A DNA stretch of 42,305 nucleotides from Chloroflexota bacterium (GCA_027298025.1 JAPUGV010000113.1:1-42305), one strand, 5' to 3'. Counted from the first letter of the stretch, positions 32,345-41,788 are shown. Numbers and translations are program-made. The notes: a model not told the origin generated them from the letters alone.

Positions 32345-34810
32345 ATGGAAATAGGGACAGTCAGACAAGTCGATATCGATGAGGAAATGCGCGGGGCGTA
32401 CCTAGACTACGCCATGAGCGTCATCGTATCGCGGGCGCTGCCAGATGCGTGTGACGGCCTAAAGCCCGTGCAGCGGCGCATCCTGTATGCAATGCGCGAA
32501 ATGGGGATCCGCTCCAACTCGACATACCGCAAATCGGCCAGAATCGTGGGTGAGGTCATGGGGAAATTCCACCCACATGGCGATGCCCCGATATATGAGG
32601 CCATGGCCCGCATGGCACAAGATTTTTCCTTGCGATATCTGCTGGTGGACGGCCAGGGTAACTTCGGATCCATCGACGGGGATCCGCCAGCTGCCATGCG
32701 CTATACCGAGGCGCGACTGGGCGCGATGGCAGAGGAGCTGCTGGTCGACGTCGATCAGGACACGGTCGATTTTACAGACAACTTCGATGGGTCGCTTCAA
32801 GAGCCCACGGTCTTGCCCGCGCGGCTGCCCAACTTGCTGCTCAACGGTGCCTCCGGAATCGCAGTTGGCATGGCGACCAATATTCCACCCCACAATTTGG
32901 GAGAGCTTACGCAGGCCATCATCCACCTGGTCGACAACTACGAAAAGATGGACGAAGTGTCAGTGGACGAATTGATGAAATTTGTTCAGGGTCCTGATTT
33001 TCCTACAGGCGGCATGATCATTGGCTCCGAAGGAATCATCCAAGCCTATAGCACGGGCAAGGGCCGCATCGTTGTGCGTGGGATCGCGAACATCGAGGAA
33101 ACGACCCTCAATCGGCACCGCATCGTCATCACGGAGATCCCCTTTCAAGTCAATAAGACCACGCTGATTGAGCGCATCGCAGAGCTGGTGAGGCGCGGCA
33201 AGCTGTCTGGTATATCGGACCTGCGCGACGAATCCGACCGCAGGGGCCTCAGCGTCGTGCTTGAGTTGAAGCGCGGTGCGCAACCCAAAGCGGTACTCAA
33301 TCAACTCTATAAATTCACGCAGCTGCAGACCACATTTGGAGTTCAGTTGCTCGCACTGGTCGGGGGCGAGCCCCGACTGCTCTCCTTGAAGCGCGCGCTG
33401 CAGACCTACATCGAGCACCGGCGAGTGGTCGTCACTCGGAGGAGCGAATACGAACTTAAAAAGGCCAGAGCCCGGGCGCATGTGCTTGACGGTCTGCTCA
33501 TCGCGTTGGCCAATCTGGACGACGTGATCGAAAGCATTCGCAAGTCGGCCAATGCCGATACCGCGAAGAAGAACCTGATGAAGCGCTTCAAGCTTTCCGA
33601 AATCCAGGCACAAGCCATCCTGGATTTGCAGCTCCGTCGGCTCGCGGCGCTCGAGCGGAAGAAAATCCAGCAGGAGGCCAAAGAGGTCAAGGAACGCATC
33701 AAGTACCTGGAGGAGCTCCTCGGGGATCGGAAGAAGGTCCTGGACCTCATTAAGCAGGATCTAAGTGAGGTGACTAAGAAGTACGGGGACCTTCGCCGCA
33801 CGCGTATCGCACCGGATGCAAGCGAGGAATTCAGCGAAGCGGATCTAGTTCCCGACGAGGCGGTGCTTATCAGCATCACGCAGCGCGGCTACGTCAAGCG
33901 TGTGCCAGCAAAGACGTATCGCCGGCAGGGACGGGGAGGCCGCGGCGTGAAGGGCCACGGCACCAGGGGTGAGGATGAAGTTGACATGCTTCTTCCGGCC
34001 GGCACGCTGGACACGGTGTTGTTCTTCTCTGACCGCGGAAAGGTATATTCAGAGAAGGCCTATCAGATTCCGGATGCAGGACGTACTGCACGCGGTATTC
34101 CGATGGTCAATATCCTAAATTTGGAACAGGGGGAGGTCATTACAGCCGCCGTGCCGGTGCCCGATTTCAAAGCCGCCAGCTACTGCACCATGGCCACACG
34201 CAAAGGAAAGATCAAGCGCGTGAAGCTATCTCAATTTTCGGCAGTGCGACCGTCAGGTCTGATCGCAATGGGATTGGCCAAGGGCGACGTGCTGGGATGG
34301 GTACGATTGACGAGCGGAAAAGACGACATCATCTTGGTTACTGAGGCCGGACAGGCCCTGCGGTACTCCGAGAAACTGGTTCGTGCTATGGGGCGCCCCG
34401 CTGCGGGAGTCAAGGCGATTACTCTTCGGGACAAGGATCTTGTGACCGGAATGGATGTGGTGGATCCCAAAGCAGATCTACTGGTCGTCATGAAAAATGG
34501 CTATGGAAAACGAACGCCTATGAAGGAATATCCTAAGAAGGGGCGCGGCACGATGGGAGTCGTCACATTGAGCCGATCCAAGTTCAAGCAAACCGGGCCG
34601 GTTGCCGCGGCCCGGATAGTGGATCAGAAGGATGATCTAACGATCATCTCCACGGGTGGAATTGTCCTTCGTACCAAGGTCAAGCAAATCAAGCGTGCAG
34701 GCCGTGCCACAATGGGCGTACGCGTGATCAACCTCAAGAAAGGTGAGACCGTTGCCTCGGTCGCAAGGATCGCGGCAAAGGATTTGGAAAAGGCGGGGGT
34801 CAAGGCCTAG
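32345..34810 (+). CDS. gyrA: DNA gyrase subunit A
   Basis: 821 aa from ATG at 32345 (GGAGAG upstream). Breaks and rejoins DNA in the gyrase A2B2 complex, introducing negative supercoils. Catalytic Tyr120 in [10 protein letters not shown]; winged-helix and tower regions follow; a six-bladed C-terminal DNA-wrapping domain with blades such as [22 protein letters not shown]. That last stretch is the GyrA box (about residue 525), which separates gyrase from topoisomerase IV. In the quinolone-binding helix ([12 protein letters not shown]) the positions of E. coli Ser83 and Asp87 are Ala81 and Glu85. Convergent with murI: the two stop codons overlap in CTAG. Confidence 0.96.
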   Translation: MEIGTVRQVDIDEEMRGAYLDYAMSVIVSRALPDACDGLKPVQRRILYAMREMGIRSNSTYRKSARIVGEVMGKFHPHGDAPIYEAMARMAQDFSLRYLLVDGQGNFGSIDGDPPAAMRYTEARLGAMAEELLVDVDQDTVDFTDNFDGSLQEPTVLPARLPNLLLNGASGIAVGMATNIPPHNLGELTQAIIHLVDNYEKMDEVSVDELMKFVQGPDFPTGGMIIGSEGIIQAYSTGKGRIVVRGIANIEETTLNRHRIVITEIPFQVNKTTLIERIAELVRRGKLSGISDLRDESDRRGLSVVLELKRGAQPKAVLNQLYKFTQLQTTFGVQLLALVGGEPRLLSLKRALQTYIEHRRVVVTRRSEYELKKARARAHVLDGLLIALANLDDVIESIRKSANADTAKKNLMKRFKLSEIQAQAILDLQLRRLAALERKKIQQEAKEVKERIKYLEELLGDRKKVLDLIKQDLSEVTKKYGDLRRTRIAPDASEEFSEADLVPDEAVLISITQRGYVKRVPAKTYRRQGRGGRGVKGHGTRGEDEVDMLLPAGTLDTVLFFSDRGKVYSEKAYQIPDAGRTARGIPMVNILNLEQGEVITAAVPVPDFKAASYCTMATRKGKIKRVKLSQFSAVRPSGLIAMGLAKGDVLGWVRLTSGKDDIILVTEAGQALRYSEKLVRAMGRPAAGVKAITLRDKDLVTGMDVVDPKADLLVVMKNGYGKRTPMKEYPKKGRGTMGVVTLSRSKFKQTGPVAAARIVDQKDDLTIISTGGIVLRTKVKQIKRAGRATMGVRVINLKKGETVASVARIAAKDLEKAGVKA

Positions 34811-35685
34811 TTCCCCCGGAGGTTTAAAGAGCCGGCCTCCCAGGAAGCGGGCTCGGCATCTCCCTTATCCCCAACTAATTTGAATAGCGAAGAGCGGAAG
34901 ACGCTTGGGTCTCCGCTCGTGACATACCGAGTGCCTGTGCCCTTTAGGGTACTTGTGCCCTTTTGGGTACCTGTGCCCCTTTGGGTACCTGTGCCGTTTT
35001 GGGTACTCTCATCACGGCCGCGACTCACCCAGAGTCTTTCGCTTTGCCGGGCTATCGCGGGCGAGGGGTCGATGACGGTTACGGTCGGTCCCAGGATGCG
35101 CTGGATGGAGGGAATCACAAAGCTGTAATGCGTGCATGCCAGCACGAGCGTATCGATTCCTTGGTCCGTAGCAGGGCTCAGTGATCGTATAAGAATGGAA
35201 TCAACCCTCTCCGAAGCGGTCTGGCCGGCCTCGATAAGCTCCACGAGTCCCGGAGCAACGATCTCGACCACTTCTACTCCGCGCGCGAACCGATCCACAA
35301 CAGACGCAAATAGGACCCCCTGGAAGGTAGCCGGCGTAGCGAGGACCGCCACCTTGCGCGTCTCCGTGCGTTCTGCAGCGGGCTTGACAGCCGGTTCCAT
35401 CCCAACAAACGGTGTGCCTGGAAAGCTTGACCGCAAAGCGCGAAGGGCAGCCGCGGATGCGGTGTTACAGGCCACAACGACGAGCCCACATCCCAGCTCG
35501 AGCAGAAAGCGCGTGATTTCTTCGGAGAGGGCCTGAACGGCATCGAGCGAACGAGAGCCATAAGGCACGTGCCTCTGATCTGCGAAGTAGACGAGAGGCA
35601 CGTTCGGTAGCCGGCGCTGGATCTCGCGCAGAACCGAAAGGCCGCCGACGCCGGAATCAAATACGCCGATCGAGGGCCGGGTCAT
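34807..35685 (-). CDS. murI: Glutamate racemase with in-frame tandem-repeat insertion
   Basis: 292 aa from ATG at 35685 ([12 protein letters not shown], the family start; AGAGG about 9 nt upstream). A longer frame would translate the 18-bp repeat array as CAPLGT units and is rejected. Makes D-glutamate for peptidoglycan. Catalytic cysteines: Cys73 ([12 protein letters not shown]) and Cys184 (VLACTHYSF). Residues 227-252 are four hexapeptides of the type [GS]TQ[NRK]GT encoded by 18-bp DNA repeats, placed just before the conserved [10 protein letters not shown], in a region that is normally a short loop. A further unusual tail of about 20 residues ends the protein ([20 protein letters not shown]). 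Confidence 0.93.
   Translation of the reverse strand: MTRPSIGVFDSGVGGLSVLREIQRRLPNVPLVYFADQRHVPYGSRSLDAVQALSEEITRFLLELGCGLVVVACNTASAAALRALRSSFPGTPFVGMEPAVKPAAERTETRKVAVLATPATFQGVLFASVVDRFARGVEVVEIVAPGLVELIEAGQTASERVDSILIRSLSPATDQGIDTLVLACTHYSFVIPSIQRILGPTVTVIDPSPAIARQSERLWVSRGRDESTQNGTGTQRGTGTQKGTSTLKGTGTRYVTSGDPSVFRSSLFKLVGDKGDAEPASWEAGSLNLRGN
34935..35006 (-). repeat. 18-bp tandem repeat, four units, inside murI
   Basis: Units on the plus strand: CTGTGCCCTTTAGGGTAC, TTGTGCCCTTTTGGGTAC, CTGTGCCCCTTTGGGTAC and CTGTGCCGTTTTGGGTAC. They keep the murI reading frame (18 = 6 codons). The same unit occurs in opposite orientation at 35711-35890. Confidence 0.92.
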
Positions 35686-35710
35686 ATTCGAGGACCTCTT
35701 AAGGCTTGGG

Positions 35711-35890
35711 GTACCCAGAGGAGCACAAGTACCCAGAGGGGCACAAGTACCCAGAGGGGCACAAGTACCCAGAGGGGCACAAGTACCCAGAGGGGCGCAA
35801 GTACCCAAAGGGGCACAAGAACCCAAAGGGGCACAAGTACCCTGAGGGGCACGAGTACCCGAAAGGGCACAAGCACCCGAAAGGGCATAG
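35711..35890 (+). repeat. 18-bp tandem repeat, ten units, between murI and rplS
   Basis: Ten contiguous units with consensus GTACCCAGAGGGGCACAA; units 2-4 are identical and those toward rplS diverge (CAAAGG, CGAAAG variants). The array fills nearly all of the 210 bp between the rplS stop and the murI start. Each unit is quasi-palindromic: in a minus-strand transcript GUGCCC and GGGUAC can pair, giving a chain of small hairpins in the murI leader. Confidence 0.93.
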
Positions 35891-35895
35891 GCAGG

Positions 35896-36243
35896 CTAGC
35901 CGCGTTTTTCTCGGAGACGGGCGCGCTTCCCTCTGCGATCCCGCAGGTAGTAAAGTTGCGCACGGCGCACGTGGGCGCGACGTACGATTTCGACCTTGTC
36001 AATTCGAGGAGATCGGAGCAAGAAAGTGCGCTCCACGCCGATGCCGTGCGAGGCGATGCGGCGCACCGTGAAGTTGGCGTCGTTGCCGCCTTTGCGCAGG
36101 CGAATGACCGTTCCACGGAACTCTTGGACGCGCTCCCGCTCACCTTCGCGAATGCGCAGGTAAACGCTCACATCATCGCCGGGCCGCAACTCGGGGATAT
36201 TTTCGTTTATGGGTGCTTCAAGAGCCCTTATCAGTTCAGACAT
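35896..36243 (-). CDS. rplS: 50S ribosomal protein L19
   Basis: 115 aa from ATG at 36243. Typical L19: PELRPGDDVSVYLRIREGERERVQEFRGTVIRLRKGG, then the conserved FTVRRIASHGIGVERTFLLRSPRIDKVEIVRRAHVRRAQLYYLRDRRGKRARLREKR. It sits at the 30S-50S interface. Normal length and no oddities. Immediately downstream is the ten-unit 18-bp repeat array, so the rplS transcript 3' end or read-through into murI passes through it. Confidence 0.97.
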   Translation of the reverse strand: MSELIRALEAPINENIPELRPGDDVSVYLRIREGERERVQEFRGTVIRLRKGGNDANFTVRRIASHGIGVERTFLLRSPRIDKVEIVRRAHVRRAQLYYLRDRRGKRARLREKRG

Positions 36244-36311
36244 CGGTGCGTTTACAGCGCCCTATGCGGCCTGGGCCGCGCGGCGCAAAAGTATACCATG
36301 CGCGGAGGGGC

Positions 36312-36854
36312 TCAGGATTGGGATAGGATTCCACGCGCCGTCTCGGCCAGCTGCAGGGCGGCGAGGGTTTTTGCATCTTGGAATCCGCCATTGCGGATTT
36401 GAGCCACGACCTCCTGCACAGTCAGTTTCTCGATCTCGATGATCTCGTCGGGGTCAAGCGCAAGCGCATCGGGTTCCAAATCCGTTGCCAAAAAGACGTA
36501 CATGTACTCGTTCGAGTATCCCGGCGCCAAAAAGAAGCCGCCAAGATCTTCCAGGCGACCCGGCGACATCCCAATTTCCTCGCGAGATTCCCGGGAGGCG
36601 GTGCTGGCGGGATCCTCCCCCTGTTCTAAGGTGCCAGCAGGAAGCTCGAGCAGATAGCCGCCCGTGGCATGTCGATACTGGCGAACGAACCAGATCGTTC
36701 CGTCCTCATCCCTCGGAATGAGCGTAACGGCGCCGGGATGGATCACGAGATCGATCCGGGTCTCATGACCATCGGCCAAGCGCACCTGATCGACTCGCAC
36801 GTCGAACACTTTCCCCTCGAAGGCAACTTCCGATGAAATAAGTTCGATAGACAT
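36312..36854 (-). CDS. Nudix hydrolase, ADP-ribose pyrophosphatase type
   Basis: 180 aa from ATG at 36854 with GGAGT about 7 nt upstream. Hydrolyses nucleoside diphosphate-linked compounds, probably ADP-ribose to AMP and ribose 5-phosphate. The Nudix box is visible as GTLEQGED....RESREEIGM (G-x5-E-x7-RE-x2-EE-x-G). Preceding VTLIPRDEDGTIWFVRQYRHATGGYLLELPAG and following LGGFFLAPGYSNE are typical of the NudF/ADPRase subgroup. The 5' end lies just past the LysM gene terminator on the same strand, so partial read-through may supply its transcript. Confidence 0.93.
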   Translation of the reverse strand: MSIELISSEVAFEGKVFDVRVDQVRLADGHETRIDLVIHPGAVTLIPRDEDGTIWFVRQYRHATGGYLLELPAGTLEQGEDPASTASRESREEIGMSPGRLEDLGGFFLAPGYSNEYMYVFLATDLEPDALALDPDEIIEIEKLTVQEVVAQIRNGGFQDAKTLAALQLAETARGILSQS

Positions 36855-36867
36855 GTTCAACTCCAAA

Positions 36868-36895
36868 GCAAAGGGGCGGCCATGGAGGCCGCCCC
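36868..36895 (-). terminator. Terminator of the LysM lipoprotein gene
   Basis: GGGGCGGCC (36873-36881) pairs with GGCCGCCCC (36887-36895), loop of 5; on the minus strand the stem is followed by TTTGCTTT. It overlaps the leader of the Nudix gene. Confidence 0.65.
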
Positions 36896-36920
36896 ATGGT
36901 ATCAACGGTCGACCGCCGAA

Positions 36921-37538
36921 CTAGGGAATGATCAGTTCCAAACCCGGGAAGATCAGACTCGGATTCGCCAGGTCGTTAGCCTCTATGATCGCATTCGGGT
37001 CAACCCCGTAGGTGCGGGCGATCTGCCAGATCCATTCGCCAGGTTTAACGACATGTACAGTTCCGCCACCGCCTGCCACTGATGTTGGCTCCGGTGTCGC
37101 GGCCTGGCCGGTACTCGGCGGGATCTTTAGCACCATGCCCACCGTGACTTCGCTGGGCGAGCCCAATTCATTCAGATCGACGATGGCTTGGGGATCGACG
37201 CCAAAGGCGGCCGCGATTGAGGTGATAGAGTCGCCGTCCTGCACCGTGTACTCGACGTATACGATCCCGACCACGGTCGGTGGGGTCTCTGTTTCACCTT
37301 CGGGCATAGCCGTTGCTTCAGGTGGGGCCTCGGTGGGGACAGCTTCGCCCCCGCCGCCCGCTTCGGCGGTCTGGGTTAGCAGTGCCGAACGAACGGCCTC
37401 CATGGTGGCCTGCTGGCTATCGGTAGGTGCCTCGCCTTCGCCTTCCCCTGGCGGTGGCGTGGATGCCGAGCGAGTGCAGGCTGCCACAATTGCAAGCAAT
37501 GCCAACATGGAGATGTTACGCATACGCGCAGTATTCAT
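36921..37538 (-). CDS. Lipoprotein with two LysM domains
   Basis: 205 aa from ATG at 37538 with GGAGGA 6 nt upstream. Signal with lipobox (ISMLALLAIVAAC), a low-complexity Gly/Glu/Pro/Thr linker (about 25-95), then LysM 1 (VEYTVQDGDSITSIAAAFGV ... VGMVLKIP) and LysM 2 (VHVVKPGEWIWQIARTYGV ... PGLELIIP). LysM modules bind peptidoglycan or related N-acetylglucosamine polymers; there is no enzymatic domain, so a structural or adhesive role in the envelope is likely. Confidence 0.92.
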   Translation of the reverse strand: MNTARMRNISMLALLAIVAACTRSASTPPPGEGEGEAPTDSQQATMEAVRSALLTQTAEAGGGGEAVPTEAPPEATAMPEGETETPPTVVGIVYVEYTVQDGDSITSIAAAFGVDPQAIVDLNELGSPSEVTVGMVLKIPPSTGQAATPEPTSVAGGGGTVHVVKPGEWIWQIARTYGVDPNAIIEANDLANPSLIFPGLELIIP

Positions 37539-37647
37539 GTGTTCCTCCAAAGAGGGTTCCTCCGGCCGGTCTCGTGGGAACAGCGCGGGATCGTAGCACA
37601 AGGCTTTGCGCCGTGCAAGCGGAGAGTTTCGCAGTCGGATGGGAATC

Positions 37648-37676
37648 AAAAAGGGCCAACCCGGGTGGGCTGGCCC
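37648..37676 (-). terminator. Rho-independent terminator of the mevalonate cluster
   Basis: Stem GGGCCAACCC (37653-37662) with GGGCTGGCCC (37667-37676), one mismatch; on the minus strand it is followed by TTTTTGATTC. It lies 19 bp after the DUF35 stop. Confidence 0.85.
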
Positions 37677-37695
37677 CTGTCGTTACGGCGGATTA

Positions 37696-38115
37696 CTACC
37701 GTTCCGCTAGAATGGGCCGGAACTTGTAGCCGTAGACGAGCATGCCGCGCTCGCCATCTGCACCCAATTTGCGAGTGACCATCTCAACCTGAGTCCCAAT
37801 TTCAACCGGCTGGTCCCCAATGTCGGTGAGCTGCGCCGTCACGAGCGGGCCCTCCTCGAGTCGCACAATAGCCACCGGATAAGGAGCATTAGAGCTATGT
37901 CCGGATGGGGCTTGATAGACGGTCGTGTGGGAGTAGACCTCGCCTCGACCGCTGAACTGGTATAGGTCGCGGGCATCCTCGCCGCAGTCGGGACAGATGT
38001 CGCGAGGTGGAAATATCTTGGTAGTACAGTGCGGACAGACTTCGCCGACAAGTGCGTAGCGCTGTTGCCTGAGTCTCCAATGCTGAGATGTTTCCATGCT
38101 AGCCAATCTATTCAC
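37696..38115 (-). CDS. DUF35 zinc-ribbon/OB-fold protein (partner of thiolase/HMG-CoA synthase)
   Basis: 139 aa from GTG at 38115 (GAGAG 7 nt upstream); ATG at 38097 would give 133 aa. N-terminal rubredoxin-like zinc ribbon with two Cys pairs (GEVCPHCTTKIFPPRDICPDCG), then an OB-fold (FSGRGEVYSHTTVYQAP ... GPLVTAQLTDI ... IGTQVEMVTRKL). In archaea this protein forms a scaffold with acetoacetyl-CoA thiolase and HMG-CoA synthase that channels the intermediate (established for a methanogen complex). Here it is the last gene after synthase and thiolase-like genes, 123 bp downstream of the latter, so the same role is inferred. Confidence 0.92.
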   Translation of the reverse strand: MNRLASMETSQHWRLRQQRYALVGEVCPHCTTKIFPPRDICPDCGEDARDLYQFSGRGEVYSHTTVYQAPSGHSSNAPYPVAIVRLEEGPLVTAQLTDIGDQPVEIGTQVEMVTRKLGADGERGMLVYGYKFRPILAER

Positions 38116-38238
38116 TTTGTTCTCTCAGAAACTCTCAGGATCGGTGCAAACCCCATTTTTCCCCTGCTCGCGGATTGGATGATATCGCAGGATCCTGATT
38201 GCCAGATCCTCGCGACGAGAATTGCGCATAGCCAAACT

Positions 38239-39411
38239 TTAGTTCGGTCGCCGTAATATGTGTGTAGAGGCGGTGGCGCCGGATCCCCCCAAACACTGCG
38301 TCATGGCTATTGCTGCATTGGGCACCTGATTCTCGTTTGCTCGACCCTGCAGTTGTAGCGTAGCCTCCGCCAACTGATAAATCCCAGTGGCCGCCCCCGG
38401 ATCCCCACGTGCCTTCGACCCGCCAAAGGTCGAGATCGGAATCTTGCCGGCCAGCGAGATATCGCCGTTCTGGGCGAGCTTCCAGCCATGTCCGGGCGCT
38501 GCAAAGCCAGCTGCCTCGAGCGAAAGTGCGGCGAAAATCGAGAAGGAGTCGTGCAATTCAAATAGCCCGATATCTTCAAGAGACAGACTCGCTTGCAACA
38601 TTGCCGCTTCCGCAGACTGGCTGGCCGCGGTCAGGTGCAGCGGATTCGGCCGATCGTGTACGGCAAGGGCGGAAGTGGATACTGCCGAACCCGCAATCAC
38701 AACCTGCGGGTAATCATGGCGATTCGGTAGAGCTGCGGCACGCGCCAGGACCAGAGCAGCTGCACCGTCCCCCAACGGAGCAACGTCAAAGGTGTTGAGC
38801 GGCTCACTGATGATAGGCGCTCTGGCATATTGCTCGTGCCGGATTGCCTTACGGAACATCGCATTCGGGTTTGTTACCGCGTTCTGGTGGGCGGTCATGC
38901 TGAAACCCGCCATAGAATCCTTCGGTGCCCCGTGCTCGTACAGGTAGCGCTGCATTAAGAGAGCGGCCTGCGTGCTCGGCGTGACTCCATGTACAGCCTC
39001 ATACTCCGAATCTGTGCTAGTGGCCAGAGCGGCCTGTACCTGACCGCTGGCCTTGTCCGTGATCTTCTCGACTCCCAGAACGATAGCCACGTCAAGCGCT
39101 CCGGATGTTAGCGCAAGGTAGGCTTGGCGCACCGCCACGCCTCCCGACGCACCGGACGCTTCTATGGTCGAGGCCTCCACACCGCGCAACCCGGTAAAGT
39201 CCGCCAGGAGCGCCCCAAGGTGAGATTGGCCCGAGAGCGCGGGTGCGAGCACATTGGCCACATAGAGTGCCTGTGGCCGGAGCCCACCGGAATCCGCTCG
39301 CGCGGCACTTATAGCATCCAATGCTAAATGGCGAAGGGACAGATCCCAATGTTCGCCTACCGGCATCATGCCCACTCCAGCTACAACTATTGCGTCTGCT
39401 ATTGAGCTCAT
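38239..39411 (-). CDS. Thiolase-like (SCP2/archaeal type) protein lacking catalytic Cys and His
   Basis: 390 aa; ATG at 39411 overlaps the HMG-CoA synthase stop (ATGA). Sequence and context match the archaeal acetoacetyl-CoA thiolase of the mevalonate operon ([19 protein letters not shown] at the N-terminus). The nucleophile motif, normally EA.CASGG, reads [10 protein letters not shown], so Gly87 (codon GGT) replaces Cys. The C-terminal motif, normally GGxKARGHP, reads GGSKARGDP, so Asp337 (GAT) replaces His. His287 (ELHDSF) is kept. The frame is intact over full length, so this is not a decayed gene. It may be a non-catalytic scaffold, or a retro-aldolase like Ltp2, which also works with a DUF35 partner. 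Confidence 0.9.
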   Translation of the reverse strand: MSSIADAIVVAGVGMMPVGEHWDLSLRHLALDAISAARADSGGLRPQALYVANVLAPALSGQSHLGALLADFTGLRGVEASTIEASGASGGVAVRQAYLALTSGALDVAIVLGVEKITDKASGQVQAALATSTDSEYEAVHGVTPSTQAALLMQRYLYEHGAPKDSMAGFSMTAHQNAVTNPNAMFRKAIRHEQYARAPIISEPLNTFDVAPLGDGAAALVLARAAALPNRHDYPQVVIAGSAVSTSALAVHDRPNPLHLTAASQSAEAAMLQASLSLEDIGLFELHDSFSIFAALSLEAAGFAAPGHGWKLAQNGDISLAGKIPISTFGGSKARGDPGAATGIYQLAEATLQLQGRANENQVPNAAIAMTQCLGGSGATASTHILRRPN

Positions 39412-40472
39412 TTCAGGACCAACTTGCCTCTAAACCGTGCGTAAGTGGCATAATCGATCTCCGTACGCCGCTTCACGTAGCTGAGGGTCCCGGGTGCGGC
39501 CTCGCGGCGCTCAGGCAACAAATCAGTGGCCCGAAGGCTGAAGGCATCGGAACCAGCTCCGGACCCATAGGAAACCATCAGGATGCGGTCGCCCGGCTCA
39601 GCGACATCGAGGATGGACGTCAGACCCACCATGGCCGAGCCGGCGTAGGTATTCCCAATATCCGGCACCAGCAAACCTGCTTCAATTTGCTCCTGTTCAA
39701 ACCCCAAGGACTTCGCGATCCGCACCGGAAACTTGGTGTTGGGTTGATGGAAAACCGCGAAGCGATAGTCAGAAGCCGTGGTCTCCGTCGCCTCCATGAG
39801 AAATTCAGCCGCGGTCTGGATGTGGCTGAAGTAGGCCGGCTCCCCCGTGAACCGTTCTCCGTGTTCCGGATAGGTCTCGTTTGCGCGGCGCCAGAAGTCG
39901 GGGGTATCGGTTGCGTAAGAGTAGGATCCTTCGATCACGCAGACCGCATCTTCCGCCGGGCCAATGATGAAAGCCGCGCCCCCGGCACCGGCCGTATATT
40001 CCAGCGCGTCCCCGGGCCGCCCCTGAGCGGTGTCCATGCCAATGGCCAGCGCATAGTTGGCCATCCCGGATCCGACAAATCCGATAGCGGCCTGAATCGC
40101 CTCCGTCCCGGCTTTGCAGGCAAACTCCCAATCCGCCGCCTGAGTGTGCGGGGTGGCACCAATGGCTTCTGCTACAACAGTCGATGTTGGTTTTACGGCG
40201 TAGGGGTGCGACTCGGAACCCACCCACACTGCTCGGATTTCGGTAGGGTCTAAAGCAGCACGTGCCAGGGCGTTGCGGGCAGCTTCGATTGACATCGTGA
40301 TCACGTCTTCGTCCAGCCCCGCGACGGCCTTCTCGTTGATGGGAAGGCTCCCCTTGCCGTCGGTCCATACCCTGGCCACTTCCTTGGCAGGCAGCCGGTA
40401 TTGGGGGATATAGGCGCCGTAGCCCGCGAAGCCCGCCTCACGAATCGGTTTAAGGATCTTGGTTTCTGCCAT
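39408..40472 (-). CDS. Hydroxymethylglutaryl-CoA synthase (archaeal type)
   Basis: 354 aa from ATG at 40472 with GAGAGAT upstream; the frame extension to 40499 overlaps HMG-CoA reductase and is rejected. Condenses acetyl-CoA with acetoacetyl-CoA. Catalytic triad visible: Glu87 ([14 protein letters not shown]), Cys119 ([13 protein letters not shown]) and His242 ([12 protein letters not shown]). The Cys-Lys-Ala-Gly-Thr form and length of about 350 match the archaeal/bacterial branch that associates with thiolase and DUF35 proteins. Gene order reductase-synthase-thiolase-DUF35 on one strand with a 4-bp overlap to the thiolase gene supports one operon and complex. Confidence 0.93.
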   Translation of the reverse strand: MAETKILKPIREAGFAGYGAYIPQYRLPAKEVARVWTDGKGSLPINEKAVAGLDEDVITMSIEAARNALARAALDPTEIRAVWVGSESHPYAVKPTSTVVAEAIGATPHTQAADWEFACKAGTEAIQAAIGFVGSGMANYALAIGMDTAQGRPGDALEYTAGAGGAAFIIGPAEDAVCVIEGSYSYATDTPDFWRRANETYPEHGERFTGEPAYFSHIQTAAEFLMEATETTASDYRFAVFHQPNTKFPVRIAKSLGFEQEQIEAGLLVPDIGNTYAGSAMVGLTSILDVAEPGDRILMVSYGSGAGSDAFSLRATDLLPERREAAPGTLSYVKRRTEIDYATYARFRGKLVLK

Positions 40473-40495
40473 GGATCTCTCTTTCAAAGTATAGG

Positions 40496-41788
40496 TCACT
40501 CGTCTGAGAGCTTATTAAGCAGCTCCTCCGCGCGCTCCAGGAGGATGTTGTCTTCCTCAATCATTGCGCCAGCCACTGCCTCAATCTCACCGCCACGCGC
40601 GCCCGCCGCCATGGCCAGCTGATAGGCATGAAGTCCCATATGGCCGCTCTGAATGCCTTCAGTCGCCAGAGCGCGGAGCGCCGCCAGGTTCTGAGCTAAG
40701 CCGACCGAGACGACGATCTCCGCCAGTTCCTGGGCTTTCTTGACTCCCATCAAAGCCAGCGCGTCGCGTGCTCCGGGGTGGACGCCAGTTGCACCCCCGA
40801 CCGTTCCCAGGGCGAGGGGTAATTCAAGCTCACCCTGCAGCGTACCGGACTCATCCACCCACCAGCGACTCAGCGGTTCATACTTTCCCTTTCGAGCCGC
40901 GTAGCTATGCGCTCCGGCTTCTACCGCGCGCCAGTCGTTGCCCGTCGCAATGACCACCGCGTCCACCCCGTTCATGATCCCCTTGTTGTGCGTTGCAGCG
41001 CGGTACGGATCGACGGCGGCAAAGGCCCAGGCCTCGACCACACCCTCTCGCACGTTTTCACCCCTGAATTCGGCAAAGGCCAACGTGGCCGGAGATAGGC
41101 TGCAGGTCGCCTTAGCGAGCCGCCGGTCCGCCAGATTGGACAGGATGCGGAGATGCGTCCTACCCCCGGTCAGAGCCTCGATCAATGGGGCGATGCCTTC
41201 CAACACGGTGTTCACAGAATTTGCCCCCATGGCGTCCACGGTGTCGTAGATCAAATAGAAGCCGAGCATCGGCCCGGCCGGACTATCAGGGAAGGTTCTC
41301 ACTTCGATGGCGCGAGCCCCGCCTCCAACGACAACCATCATCGGCCCGGCCTCGTCTGCAGCTGCGAGTATTTGTGCTCGCGCCTCGAGAAGCACCGTCT
41401 CGGCCACATGAAGATCTTCAAGATCCAGCACCTGAATCTGGCCGATCATATGGGATGGATCCGCCTCCGCTACGAAGCCCCCAGATTCGCGGACCAGCTT
41501 CGCCATGAACGAGGCTCCTGCCACGACCGAGGGCTCTTCTATGGCCATTGGCACCAGAACCTCTCTTCCGTTGATGATGAAGTTGGTGGCGATGCCTAAA
41601 GGAAGGGCGTGGATTCCCACCACATTCTCGATCATCGAGTCTGCAAGCGAGGGATCCAGACCTTTAGAACCTACTAGCCCGTCGAGCGCGTGCCCAGTGG
41701 CCTCGACAAGACGGGATTGGCGTTCCTCCAATCCCAGAGTGTGGAAGTTAGGGATCCTCGAGCTGGATGGTTGTTTGGCAGAATTCAT
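40496..41788 (-). CDS. Hydroxymethylglutaryl-CoA reductase, class II
   Basis: 430 aa from ATG at 41788. Reduces HMG-CoA to mevalonate. Class II (Pseudomonas mevalonii-like) features: [17 protein letters not shown], catalytic Glu in [18 protein letters not shown] (about 84), [13 protein letters not shown], Lys in [10 protein letters not shown], Asp in [17 protein letters not shown] and the C-terminal catalytic His in [10 protein letters not shown]. There is no membrane anchor, as usual for class II. It is the first gene of the upper mevalonate cluster, 23 bp before the synthase. Lower-pathway kinases are not in the window. Confidence 0.95.
   Translation of the reverse strand: MNSAKQPSSSRIPNFHTLGLEERQSRLVEATGHALDGLVGSKGLDPSLADSMIENVVGIHALPLGIATNFIINGREVLVPMAIEEPSVVAGASFMAKLVRESGGFVAEADPSHMIGQIQVLDLEDLHVAETVLLEARAQILAAADEAGPMMVVVGGGARAIEVRTFPDSPAGPMLGFYLIYDTVDAMGANSVNTVLEGIAPLIEALTGGRTHLRILSNLADRRLAKATCSLSPATLAFAEFRGENVREGVVEAWAFAAVDPYRAATHNKGIMNGVDAVVIATGNDWRAVEAGAHSYAARKGKYEPLSRWWVDESGTLQGELELPLALGTVGGATGVHPGARDALALMGVKKAQELAEIVVSVGLAQNLAALRALATEGIQSGHMGLHAYQLAMAAGARGGEIEAVAGAMIEEDNILLERAEELLNKLSDE

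Noticed and set aside
35686-35826. N-terminal CAPLGT-repeat extension of MurI
   Set aside because: The family N-terminus ([12 protein letters not shown]) begins at 35685 with its own ribosome site; the extension only reads through the repeat array.
35711-35890. CRISPR array
   Set aside because: The 18-bp units are contiguous with no spacers and diverge gradually, as in a tandem repeat.
35706-36071. Open frame translating the 18-bp array as a KYPEGH repeat protein
   Set aside because: Product is pure repeat translation running antisense into rplS; no start signal. The array is better described as DNA repeats.
38239-39411. Thiolase-like gene as a pseudogene
   Set aside because: Full-length open frame, overlapping operon junction and conserved secondary motifs (HDSF, GGSGAT); only the two catalytic residues are changed.
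39321-40253. 310-codon open frame on the plus strand
   Set aside because: Antisense shadow of HMG-CoA synthase, which has all catalytic residues on the minus strand.
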